Source: Bacillota bacterium (GTDB taxonomy: Bacteria > Bacillota > Clostridia > Lachnospirales > Lachnospiraceae). From it: 64,000 bases of DNA. This document shows positions 55,116 to 63,356 of the stretch, piece by piece. Location of the stretch: NCBI GenBank assembly GCA_023450835.1, contig JAEXGM010000146.1, positions 1 to 64,000 of the forward strand. The letters run 5' to 3'. The notes under the pieces were generated by a model that ran no database searches, was not told the DNA's origin, and saw only the letters and a list, made by a program, of their open reading frames with translations. A program made the translations under genes and the position numbers. Position 1 is the stretch's first letter, and the number at the start of each line of letters is the position of its first letter.

Positions 55116-55142
55116 TTAGCACTCATCTTCAATGAGTGCTAA
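55116..55142 (-). promoter_or_regulatory. CIRCE (HrcA operator)
   Basis: A perfect TTAGCACTC-N9-GAGTGCTAA. It lies 7 bp upstream of the -35 hexamer, not between promoter and gene. Followed on the minus strand by TTTTG, so it might also help end the upstream transcript. Confidence 0.93.
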
Positions 55143-55162
55143 CAAATTTTATTTTCTTTAAA

Positions 55163-55663
55163 TTAACTATAGTCTTCCGCCGCAATGTTTTCTTTTTTCA
55201 GAAATTTTCTGATGCTTTCATCCCAATAATTATCCAGAGTCTTATCCAAGGTAAATGTACCAATAGAAGTCCCCGTTGTAATTAAGAGGGTATCCTTTTC
55301 ATAACGGATATTTAAATATAGCCCGTTAATATCTCCGGGATTTAAGGAAGCACCGGATTGCTGCAGCACCCTTTCCGCATTTTCCCCAGACAAAAGCATT
55401 ACAATTTTAATAAATGCCGGAAGCTTATTTCCTTTTATAATAGAAAAAACATAGGGCTTGATTTCAGACCATCTTGCATAGTCCTCAAGTTTTAGTTCTT
55501 CTTTCTCTTCTTCCGTATAAAATTTCATATTCATTCTGCCCTCTATGGAAAAATGGGCATAGGTTGTAATCTCTGCCTCTGACAGAAGAAAACTGTCAAA
55601 AACCTTTTGTATCAAAAGGCTTCCCATAAAGCTCTTAACATCCAGTATTTTTAATGATAACAA
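55163..55663 (-). CDS. DUF5721-like protein of unknown function
   Basis: A 166-residue cytosolic protein that resembles the Lachnospiraceae DUF5721 family from memory. It opens LSLKILDVKSFMGSLLIQ, and the second half (GLYLNIRYEKDTLLITTGTS) is beta-rich. The start is TTG at 55663, with GGGAGG eight bases upstream; the longer frame to 55699 lacks a ribosome site. It sits upstream of the htpG promoter on the same strand. Confidence 0.72.
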   Translation of the reverse strand: MLSLKILDVKSFMGSLLIQKVFDSFLLSEAEITTYAHFSIEGRMNMKFYTEEEKEELKLEDYARWSEIKPYVFSIIKGNKLPAFIKIVMLLSGENAERVLQQSGASLNPGDINGLYLNIRYEKDTLLITTGTSIGTFTLDKTLDNYWDESIRKFLKKENIAAEDYS

Positions 55664-55762
55664 GTATATTTCCTCCCAACATACAAATACTAAAGCCAAA
55701 ATATATTAACCTATTTCATTTCCATACAGAAGTTTTTCTTTTCAGTAAGGAGGGATATTTAT

Positions 55763-55948
55763 ATGTATTTTGACCATTCTAAAAGAAGTTATTACCGTTT
55801 TCCAAGTCAAAACAGCGTAACAGATTTTGACTCCCAGGAACCTATGTTTTTTCCGGATAAACACTCAGAATTGTATAACCAATACTCTGACCTTTACCTG
55901 GATCCCACAGGTCATCACAAAGAGGATATACAGGATAGGTATTCCTGA
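55763..55948 (+). CDS. Small Tyr/Asp-rich hypothetical protein
   Basis: A 61-residue protein with eight Tyr and many Asp/Ser/His (MYFDHSKRSYYRFPSQN, SELYNQYSDLYLDPTGHH). GGAGGG eight bases before the ATG is strong support for translation. Unrecognised; composition is like small spore-associated or coat-type proteins, but that is only an impression. A terminator-like stem follows at 55981. Confidence 0.55.
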   Translation: MYFDHSKRSYYRFPSQNSVTDFDSQEPMFFPDKHSELYNQYSDLYLDPTGHHKEDIQDRYS

Positions 55949-55980
55949 CTTTTGAAATTCTCATAATTGCTTTACTGTAA

Positions 55981-56015
55981 AAGATAAGCTGTCTCTCTAA
56001 GACAACTTATCTTTT
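55981..56015 (+). terminator. Terminator-like stem
   Basis: AAGATAAG...TGTCT and AGACA...CTTATCTT with TTTT; between convergent genes. Confidence 0.7.
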
Positions 56016-56108
56016 CTGATTATAAGCCTGCGTTCTATCTTTTTAATTATTATCTTTTCAACCGCTATCTTTTGATTTCTATCAATATATCACTTTTCAC
56101 TTATCACT

Positions 56109-57965
56109 TTATAACTTACGGCTTTTGTAAACTCTGACAGCCTTGCCGGGAAGCAGGAAAGATTTCTCCTTTTCCGCTCCTTCTTCTGCTATATAGCCTT
56201 CCGCCGTTGAAAGGAACAGATTCCATTCCTGTCCGGCCGATAAATCCGGCAGATGAAATTCCTGCCTCTCCGGATGAAAGTTAAAGGCAATATAAAAGCT
56301 GTCATCAAAGCTTGTACGGTCCTTACTTGCATATGCCCCGCAGAGCATGATTCCAAGCTGCCTGCTGTAATGATCATACTGTGTATACCAGGGAGTGGTT
56401 CCGTGAAAGGAGACATCCGGCATTCCGCAATAAATATAGTCCATTTGCCGAAAAGGTTCTGCTCTTCGAAAGACCGGGTGTTCCTTCCGGATAGCAATAA
56501 GCGCCTTCACCCACCTGAAGGTGTCTTCTTCCTTTAGAAGGTTGTCCCAGTTAAGCCAGCTAATCTTGTTATCCTGACAGTAAGGATTATTATTTCCCTC
56601 CTGACTGTTTAAGAATTCATCTCCGGAAAGTATCAATGGAGTGCCCTGGCTAAGCAGCAGAATGGTAAAAGCATTTCTTACCTGTTTTTTTCTTAACTCC
56701 AGTATGGAATTCTTCCCTGTACGGCCTTCCTTCCCGCAGTTCCAGCTATAGTTATATTCCTGTCCGTCCCTGTTATTTTCCCCATTCGCCTCATTATGCT
56801 TCTTATCATAGGAAAACAAATCAATTAATGTAAATCCATCGTGGTTGGTAATGTACTTTATACTTCCCCAATCCTCACTAAGTTTTATAAACTCTCCGGC
56901 AAATCCTCTGACCTGTTCTTCATCCCCACGCAGAAAACGCTTGCCGGCCGTACTGTAATTGCTGCCGCATTCCCCATAGTTTACAAATATTTTATTCTTC
57001 TCTATAGCCGCTTTATAATCCCAGCCCTCGGAAATAATCTTGGTACGGCCAAGTACCGGGTCCGAAGCCAGAACAGATACCGGCAGCACTTCATTGGATA
57101 GTTTAAAGCCGTCTATATGATAGGTTCTAACCCAGTAGCGCAGACACTCCATAGCATAGACCGTATTGGTACCGGGAATAAAATTCATCTCCAGAATAAC
57201 TTCCAGCCCATTTCGGTGCAAAACCTTTATCATATCCTTCATTTCTCTGTCCGGCTCCCCGGTCAGGCTCGCATAAGAAGCCTTGGGAGCAAAATAAGAG
57301 TTACTTGCGGCATAGCCCCAATAATTAATCCTGTCGGCTATGCCCTCTGCTTTCATAGACTCTTCAAAATCATAGGCCGGCATCAACAGGAGGCAGTTAA
57401 CCCCAAGTTCTTTCAGGTAGGAAATCTTTTCTGTAATACCGCTAAAAGTCCCGGGATTTTTTACCCCTGAAGAAGCATCCCTGGTAAAGCCTCTTACATG
57501 CAGTTTATAAAGAACGGTCTCATTGTATGGTCTGGCAAGGGGGTGGTCCCCCTCCCAGTTATACTCATCCGCTGCAATTCCGCTAAGCAGCTTCTTTTCT
57601 TTATTTCTTCCGAACTCTTCTCTTCCATATATCAGGGCAGCACAAGGATCCAGAAATTCTCCCCTCCTTGTTTCATAAAGATATCCAAGCTCCTTCAGAT
57701 AGTCTTCCCGTCCGCCGAAGTATTTCTGTAAATACCTATGTTTTATAAATACCGAAAAGCAATCCCCTGTCTTTACTTCTTCTGTCAGACGATAGGAAAT
57801 AAGCTGCCTGCCTGAAACCTTATCGTAAAAATTCAGCCTGCATTCTTTCTCTGTCGATAAATGAAGAGTAAAAGTAAGCCCTTCCTTTGACCGTGTAACA
57901 CCCAATGTTCCTGCGGAAGATTTCGCAGCTGCTTCCGTCACCGTTTCTTGCCTTTTACCCTTCAT
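56109..57965 (-). CDS. GH13 (GlgX/pullulanase-like) protein with degenerate active site
   Basis: A 618-residue protein aligned with glycogen-debranching GH13 enzymes: an N-terminal CBM48-like beta domain (about 25-130), then the barrel (VLYKLHVRGFTRD, INYWGYAASNSYFAP). Region I is EMNFIP (259-264) in place of DxxxNH, and region II reads DGFKLS (285-290), so the nucleophile Asp is Ser and the conserved Arg is Lys. Region III SEGWD and region IV NHDG are kept. Hydrolysis by the normal mechanism is therefore unlikely; a binding or regulatory role in glycogen metabolism is inferred. It has its own promoter. Confidence 0.85.
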   Translation of the reverse strand: MKGKRQETVTEAAAKSSAGTLGVTRSKEGLTFTLHLSTEKECRLNFYDKVSGRQLISYRLTEEVKTGDCFSVFIKHRYLQKYFGGREDYLKELGYLYETRRGEFLDPCAALIYGREEFGRNKEKKLLSGIAADEYNWEGDHPLARPYNETVLYKLHVRGFTRDASSGVKNPGTFSGITEKISYLKELGVNCLLLMPAYDFEESMKAEGIADRINYWGYAASNSYFAPKASYASLTGEPDREMKDMIKVLHRNGLEVILEMNFIPGTNTVYAMECLRYWVRTYHIDGFKLSNEVLPVSVLASDPVLGRTKIISEGWDYKAAIEKNKIFVNYGECGSNYSTAGKRFLRGDEEQVRGFAGEFIKLSEDWGSIKYITNHDGFTLIDLFSYDKKHNEANGENNRDGQEYNYSWNCGKEGRTGKNSILELRKKQVRNAFTILLLSQGTPLILSGDEFLNSQEGNNNPYCQDNKISWLNWDNLLKEEDTFRWVKALIAIRKEHPVFRRAEPFRQMDYIYCGMPDVSFHGTTPWYTQYDHYSRQLGIMLCGAYASKDRTSFDDSFYIAFNFHPERQEFHLPDLSAGQEWNLFLSTAEGYIAEEGAEKEKSFLLPGKAVRVYKSRKL

Positions 57966-58039
57966 CCATACCTTCCTTCTCTAAAGAGGTTTTCGCCTTC
58001 TCTTCTCGCCTTCCATTAAATTCCTGCATTATAGTATTA

Positions 58040-58068
58040 ATTATATCATTTCAGTAAATATGAATCAA
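58040..58068 (-). promoter_or_regulatory. Promoter of the GH13-like gene
   Basis: Minus strand TTGATT (58063-58068), 17-bp spacer, TATAAT (58040-58045). Confidence 0.7.
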
Positions 58069-58101
58069 GTTAAATGCCCTGTTTCAATATTCCCAAAGAC
58101 A

Positions 58102-58177
58102 GGCAAGTTACACAAAACAGAAAGAGTCATGTGCCTTGGAACCAGCGCGTGAATCTTTCTGTTTTGTGTAACTTGCC
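58102..58177. repeat. Long hairpin with conserved CTTGGAACCAG loop, copy 2
   Basis: A 24-bp perfect outer stem starting GGCAAGTTACAC, an inner stem with G-U pairs, and the same apex GCCTTGGAACCAGCG as the copy at 27631. It lies between the end of the ABC exporter operon and the promoter of the GH13 gene, so it may terminate the former. Confidence 0.8.
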
Positions 58178-58222
58178 GTCCTATTGTGAAAGCCAGTCTT
58201 TTATCGGGCAAATCAGATTTAT

Positions 58223-60061
58223 TTATACCTGATAATTTACCGCCTGTGACTTAAAGAGTTTATAATACATCCCTTCTTCCCTCTCCATCAATTTCTTATG
58301 ACTGTCAAAATCCGCTATGAGGCCGCCATCCAATACCAATATCTTATCACAGAACACACTGCTGGACATACGGTGGGATATATAGATAGCTGTTTTATCT
58401 CCTACCAGCTGATTAAAATGTTCGTAGATTTCTGCCTCTGCCAAAGGATCTAACGCACTGGTGGGTTCATCCAGTATAATAAGAGAAGCTTCTTTATGCA
58501 GAGCCCTGGCTATAGCGACCTTCTGACTTTGTCCGCCGGACATCTCAATGCCATCGGGATCATATTGCTTTCCGAAGAGTGTATCCACCCCATTTTTTAG
58601 TTCCCCTATCTTTTCTTTTAATCCAACTTGTTCTAACAGCCTTTCCACCTTTTGTCTTTGCACCGAATTTTCTTCCTCAGGATTTTTCTCCTCCGGAATC
58701 TTATCTCCTGGAGTCTTTTCCCGGCTCTCCCCGCCCTTTATATTCTCAAGTATTGAAAAGGCAAAAAGTTTATAATCCTGGAAGACCGCCGCCAGACATT
58801 TCATATAGCTGCTGAATTCATACTCATAAATATCTCTTCCATTAATATAGATGGTACCGGAGACAGGTCTATAGAGTCTGCACAATAGCTTTACTATGGT
58901 AGATTTTCCGGCTCCGTTTAGACCTACAATAGATATTTTCTCTCCCTTCTTAATCTCAAAGGAGATTCCCTTTAGCACATAATTCTCTGACTTTGGATAA
59001 TGAAAAGTTACATTTTCAAAGCGCAGGCTCTCCACTTCGCCTTCAAAGGGAACTGAACCCTCTCTTTTGGCTTCATCGGGCAGGGACATGAACTCCATAA
59101 AGGGCTGAAGATAACCTAACATCTGAAGGACTGTCATAATGTTTTTTCCCAAGTCTGTCGCAGAGGTAGTAAAGCTTATAGCTGCCGACACATACATGGT
59201 AAAGGAACCGATTCCTATCTTTCCTCCCAGTTTATCCGATATTACACGAATACCGACATACCCGTAGGCAATGGCTGCCTGCAAGTCATTGATAACTCCT
59301 ACAAATCCCTGAAATACACCCTGTTTCTTTGTAAATCCCTTGAACCATTCATAAATCTGACGGCTGTAATCCAGGACTCTATCCGTTAACATTCGGTTCA
59401 TATTGTAGACCCTGATATCCTTCTGGTATTTTCCATCAAAAGCAAGGCCCACATAATAGCCGTATCTTCTGTTAATTGGAATCAGTTCTTTATATATCTC
59501 CAGCTGGTACCTTGAGAATAACTTTTGCGCTACAATAGATATGGATATAGTCAGTACTAATATTAATACGAACACCGGGCTTAGGGTGAACATAACCGCA
59601 AGTAAACTCACAATCGTTACGGTATTATTCAAAACCCTGGCAATACTGCCAATCAGATTCTCCAAGGCGCTCATTGTACGGCAGGCAAATACCGCCCGTT
59701 CTTTCAGGTCCAGATAATAAGGGTCTTCCAGACAGGCAAATTCCACCTTCATAATCTTATCTGCCATAGCCTGATTCAGCTTTTCCTTCATATAAATGTT
59801 ACGCACATCCATAAATCGCTTCATAGTTTTATTGAAGAATAAAAATGCTGCATTGGCGAGGACAATGTATAATCCGTACCGAATCAGATTCCCTTTGTCT
59901 CTTCCCCCCACCAATTCATCTACCAGATATTTCGGCAGAATGACATTGACTAGTATCTGTCCTGTTTCCATGATAGACTGGAATACCAGCAGGAAAAAGT
60001 AGGACGGTGATATCTGAAAGCTGATGCTGATAAACTTCTTAAGAGTCTTTCCATTACTCAC
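58223..60061 (-). CDS. ABC exporter half-transporter (second subunit)
   Basis: A 612-residue fused membrane/ATPase protein (MsbA/multidrug type). Six membrane helices in 1-310; ATPase with Walker A VGLNGAGKST, signature MSGGQSQKVAIARAL, Walker B LIILDEPTSALD and switch YISHRMSS. A charged insert of about 25 residues (EKTPGDKIPEEKNPEEEN) sits between the Q loop and signature. The start is GTG, overlapping the upstream stop by 8 nt with GAGGAGG upstream. Likely a heterodimer with the gene before it. Confidence 0.9.
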   Translation of the reverse strand: MSNGKTLKKFISISFQISPSYFFLLVFQSIMETGQILVNVILPKYLVDELVGGRDKGNLIRYGLYIVLANAAFLFFNKTMKRFMDVRNIYMKEKLNQAMADKIMKVEFACLEDPYYLDLKERAVFACRTMSALENLIGSIARVLNNTVTIVSLLAVMFTLSPVFVLILVLTISISIVAQKLFSRYQLEIYKELIPINRRYGYYVGLAFDGKYQKDIRVYNMNRMLTDRVLDYSRQIYEWFKGFTKKQGVFQGFVGVINDLQAAIAYGYVGIRVISDKLGGKIGIGSFTMYVSAAISFTTSATDLGKNIMTVLQMLGYLQPFMEFMSLPDEAKREGSVPFEGEVESLRFENVTFHYPKSENYVLKGISFEIKKGEKISIVGLNGAGKSTIVKLLCRLYRPVSGTIYINGRDIYEYEFSSYMKCLAAVFQDYKLFAFSILENIKGGESREKTPGDKIPEEKNPEEENSVQRQKVERLLEQVGLKEKIGELKNGVDTLFGKQYDPDGIEMSGGQSQKVAIARALHKEASLIILDEPTSALDPLAEAEIYEHFNQLVGDKTAIYISHRMSSSVFCDKILVLDGGLIADFDSHKKLMEREEGMYYKLFKSQAVNYQV

Positions 60062-61877
60062 TGACAGCCACCTCCTCATTGTAATACTTACCCTGTATCA
60101 TAAACATGTTATAATAAGCGCCCTTTGCCTCCATTAATTCCTCATGGCTGCCATATTCTCTAAGGCCGTCTCCGTCAAAGAAGGCTATCCGGTCACAGAA
60201 TTTTGTACTGGCAAGTCTGTGGGAAATATAAACTGCTGTTTTACCCTCAACCAGGTCACTGAAGCTTTCATAGATTTCCGCTTCTGCCAAAGCATCCAGT
60301 GCGGCAGTCGGTTCATCCATGACCACCATTCTGGCATCTTTATATAATGCCCTTGCAATAGCAAGCTTTTGGCTTTCTCCGCCGGAGAATTCCACCCCAT
60401 CCTCTTCAATTACTTTAAGCATAGTCTGATTGATTCCTTTGGGAAGAGTATTCACTTTATTCTTCAGCCCAACCTTTTCCAGAGCATTTGCAACTTTTTC
60501 TTCATTCATGTCAACGGAAGAACAGGCAACGTTCTCCTTCAGGGTGTATGCCAGCACATTGATTTCCTGGAATACCGCCGAGAACATAGCATAGAGTTCT
60601 TTCTTATTAAAGTCCTTAACAGGAATACCATTAATCCGAATTTCTCCTTCGGTTACATCGAATAAGCCCATCATAAGCTTTACCAGCGTACTTTTTCCTG
60701 CACCGTTTATTCCTACCACGGCTAACTTTTCCCCTTTATGAACGGTGAAGTTTAGATTCTTAAAAATATATTTATCCGTGCCCGGATAGCGAAAACTTAC
60801 ATTATCAAATACAATCTCAAGTGTTTCTCTTTCTTTTATGCTCTTAATTTTTTCCGATTTTTCTTTGTATTCTTTATCGCCCATGTCCGTATCAATGAAT
60901 TTAAAATAATCATATACATACTGACCTTCATTTAAGATAAAGCTGAACTGGTCCGCTAATGTTGCCAGCATGACAGTCAGGGTAGTAACTGCGGTAATAT
61001 ACATAGAAAAGTCTGCAATAGACATCCCATTTACTGTCTTATAGACCAGAATGGCATAGGTAAGACCATTGCTGAGTAAGAATGACAGGACTTCAAGAAG
61101 CCCAAGAGTATATTCTCTGTTCTTAATGCTTCGTTGTACTTTTACATAGCCCTTTATTTCCTCGTTATAATTCTGATCTATTCTATCCTGAAAGCGGTAA
61201 AGCCTGATATCCTTCCCATATCCGAAATCATGGGTGGTGTTGTAATAATATCTCATTCTGCGCTCTGCGTGGGCTACGTCCTGCTTCCTTTTATAAAGGT
61301 ATTTGGACGCACTTCTCTTTACCCATATTCCGGCCGTGACATTAACAAGAAGCCCCAGGAGAATCCAGATATTTAATCTGCCGATAAATGCTATCAGTCC
61401 TAATGCGGTAAGCGCTACCGGACCCGCATCAAATAATCTGGAATAAACTCCTTCTACACCGTTATCATTGGAATTGGTAGAATCCAGCGCTCTGCTGTTA
61501 TCCTCTAAGAAATTGGCATCTTCCATGTATCTGTAATCAATACTTACCAGTTTATCAAAGGTCTTTCCAAGATATTGAAGCCTTACATAGCTTATTCTCG
61601 GATATGCCAGAGCTCTGATAAAGGTTCTTATAAAACCAAAGAACGCCATAAGAGCCAGAAAAACAAACGCAATTGTAAGTATATCTTTTATATCTCCTTT
61701 GGGATCTGTAATCGTATTCAAGAGATATTTTGGCAACAGAACCGCAAGAAAGGGATAAAGCCCTCCGGTTATAGTAAATATTGCAAAGTAAAGATAGATT
61801 TTCTTATCTGCGGCAAAACAATAGACCAACATCTTTTTCAAAGTCTGCCAAACAGGATATTTTATATTTTCTTCCAT
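60054..61877 (-). CDS. ABC exporter half-transporter (first subunit)
   Basis: A 607-residue membrane/ATPase protein. Membrane domain 1-320; Walker A VGINGAGKST, signature FSGGESQKLAIARAL, Walker B MVVMDEPTAALD, YISHRLAS. Both subunits keep the catalytic Glu after Walker B, unlike many heterodimers that have one degenerate site. The ATG (MEENIKYP) has GGTGGG four bases upstream; an ATG four codons earlier is possible. Preceded by a repeat remnant and an ArsR-type gene on the same strand. Confidence 0.9.
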   Translation of the reverse strand: MEENIKYPVWQTLKKMLVYCFAADKKIYLYFAIFTITGGLYPFLAVLLPKYLLNTITDPKGDIKDILTIAFVFLALMAFFGFIRTFIRALAYPRISYVRLQYLGKTFDKLVSIDYRYMEDANFLEDNSRALDSTNSNDNGVEGVYSRLFDAGPVALTALGLIAFIGRLNIWILLGLLVNVTAGIWVKRSASKYLYKRKQDVAHAERRMRYYYNTTHDFGYGKDIRLYRFQDRIDQNYNEEIKGYVKVQRSIKNREYTLGLLEVLSFLLSNGLTYAILVYKTVNGMSIADFSMYITAVTTLTVMLATLADQFSFILNEGQYVYDYFKFIDTDMGDKEYKEKSEKIKSIKERETLEIVFDNVSFRYPGTDKYIFKNLNFTVHKGEKLAVVGINGAGKSTLVKLMMGLFDVTEGEIRINGIPVKDFNKKELYAMFSAVFQEINVLAYTLKENVACSSVDMNEEKVANALEKVGLKNKVNTLPKGINQTMLKVIEEDGVEFSGGESQKLAIARALYKDARMVVMDEPTAALDALAEAEIYESFSDLVEGKTAVYISHRLASTKFCDRIAFFDGDGLREYGSHEELMEAKGAYYNMFMIQGKYYNEEVAVSE

Positions 61878-61884
61878 ACTGCCC

Positions 61885-61912
61885 ACCATGCCTTTCTAAC
61901 TCACCTCATGTT
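61885..61912. repeat. Degenerate remnant of the dispersed hairpin repeat
   Basis: ACCATGCCTTTCTAACTCACC then TCATGTT matches the CCATGCCTTTCCAACGCACC / TCATGTTTG left end of the module. It supplies the last codons and stop (ATG AGG TGA) of the ArsR-type gene. Confidence 0.6.
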
Positions 61913-63007
61913 AAAGATATCTGTTTCTCCAAGCAGTTTGACAGCATCACCCAAAGCTTTAATTTTAGAGGAATTGATTTCATAAAATACTTTCTTGGCA
62001 TTGGTACTGTCAACTGTGATACTGACCAACCTTTCCTGCAAAAGAATATTCATATGATGAGATACAGTGGCCGGTGTCAATTCCAGTATTTCAGCCATTT
62101 CCTGTATATACATCTTCCTGCCGGAGAGCATATGGATAATCTTTATCCTTGTTGCATCTCCCAGTGCCTTCAGTGCTCCTGTCAGCCTTGCATCATTTCT
62201 GAAATAATCAGTTTCCAGTGCATCCGGCAGAAGCATATAGATTCCGGTATCCGCTATAATATCCCTGCTCTCTCCCATTACCCAATCAATGGAAAGCTGG
62301 TTATAGGGTACGATACAAGGCTGTACGGTAATTCCATTCACATCCCCAAGCTTAATGACCTCAAGCCTGTCAAAATAATCCTCCATATTTCTCTTATCCC
62401 GTAATGATGTAACAGCTTTATCAAAATCTTCCTGGACAATGTTAAAGTATTCCTGCAATATCTTAATGCCTTTTTCTATGAATTCCTTCAGTCTTGGGAT
62501 AACAGTATGCCGTTCTGTAAAGAGCATAATCAATCGGAATTTAACACTGTCTTCTTCCTCCAGCCCTTTTAAAAAGCTTACAATATCCGAAAGCCCCTCA
62601 AAGTGTCCTTCATTTTGATCTCTCTCACTAATGCTTTTTGCCCAGTTCTCAAAAACATCCAGCATTAACTTGTCGATTTCAGGCGCAGTATGTTCTTTGA
62701 TAAGTTCTCTGCGGCTGGCAAGGGTAGCCAATATATGCCGTGCCCTATTATCTTCTTCAGCCGAACTGATTGTGAAATAGGGCTTAATATCCGGATATTC
62801 TTCAAGCAGAGGTAAAACTCGGGCAAGTACTTTCTCCTTGAACTCCTTAATATTAGTCAGAAATTCTTCTATTTCCTTCCGGCTCATTAGGAACTTTCTC
62901 GCTTTTATAGCTTCTTCCTCTCGCTTCCCATCCTTCTCCAAGATGCATTCAATCAATTCATATTCCCAATTCGGTTCTGTATAAACTTTATATTCACCTA
63001 TTTCCAT
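61901..63007 (-). CDS. ArsR-type regulator with a large N-terminal domain
   Basis: A 368-residue protein; the winged helix-turn-helix is at the C terminus (about 275-350: ALKALGDATRIKIIHMLSGR, EMAEILELTPATVSHHMNIL). The first 270 residues are an uncharacterised, mostly helical, acidic region probably used for ligand binding. GGAGG six bases before the ATG fixes the start. Upstream of and co-directional with the two exporter genes, so it likely controls them and itself. Its C terminus is formed by repeat sequence. Confidence 0.85.
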   Translation of the reverse strand: MEIGEYKVYTEPNWEYELIECILEKDGKREEEAIKARKFLMSRKEIEEFLTNIKEFKEKVLARVLPLLEEYPDIKPYFTISSAEEDNRARHILATLASRRELIKEHTAPEIDKLMLDVFENWAKSISERDQNEGHFEGLSDIVSFLKGLEEEDSVKFRLIMLFTERHTVIPRLKEFIEKGIKILQEYFNIVQEDFDKAVTSLRDKRNMEDYFDRLEVIKLGDVNGITVQPCIVPYNQLSIDWVMGESRDIIADTGIYMLLPDALETDYFRNDARLTGALKALGDATRIKIIHMLSGRKMYIQEMAEILELTPATVSHHMNILLQERLVSITVDSTNAKKVFYEINSSKIKALGDAVKLLGETDIFNMR

Positions 63008-63032
63008 AATCCACCTCCGGTTTCTTTGATTT

Positions 63033-63062
63033 AATATAACATTCATCTAATATAATTGTCAA
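63033..63062 (-). promoter_or_regulatory. Promoter of the ArsR-ABC exporter operon
   Basis: Minus strand TTGACA (63057-63062) and TATATT (63033-63038), 18-bp spacing; the interval is rich in ATATTA half-sites that could bind the regulator. The stretch 63063-63287 holds no gene. Confidence 0.65.
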
Positions 63063-63287
63063 CATTATTTTATAAATATCTTTTATTTTATTTGATTATT
63101 ATCTATTATAATTATCCTAATTGTTGTTAAACAGCTTATTAATGCTGATTAGTACTGATTAATTCACGATTTCATTAATACAATATTTTCTGGTTATAAT
63201 CATGCTTTTATATATTTTTTATGTATTTTGTAACTTATATCCATTTAATATTTAATAATCGTCTAATATATATTTGAATGTATTTGC

Positions 63288-63329
63288 AAAAAAGCTGTCC
63301 CATATGATATTTTCATATGGGACAGCTTT
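63288..63329 (-). terminator. Terminator after the ABC-2 permease
   Basis: Perfect 16-bp arms AAGCTGTCCCATATGA and TCATATGGGACAGCTT with minus-strand T-run. Confidence 0.9.
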
Positions 63330-63356
63330 AAGGTGTTTTCATATACTTCTATTGGC

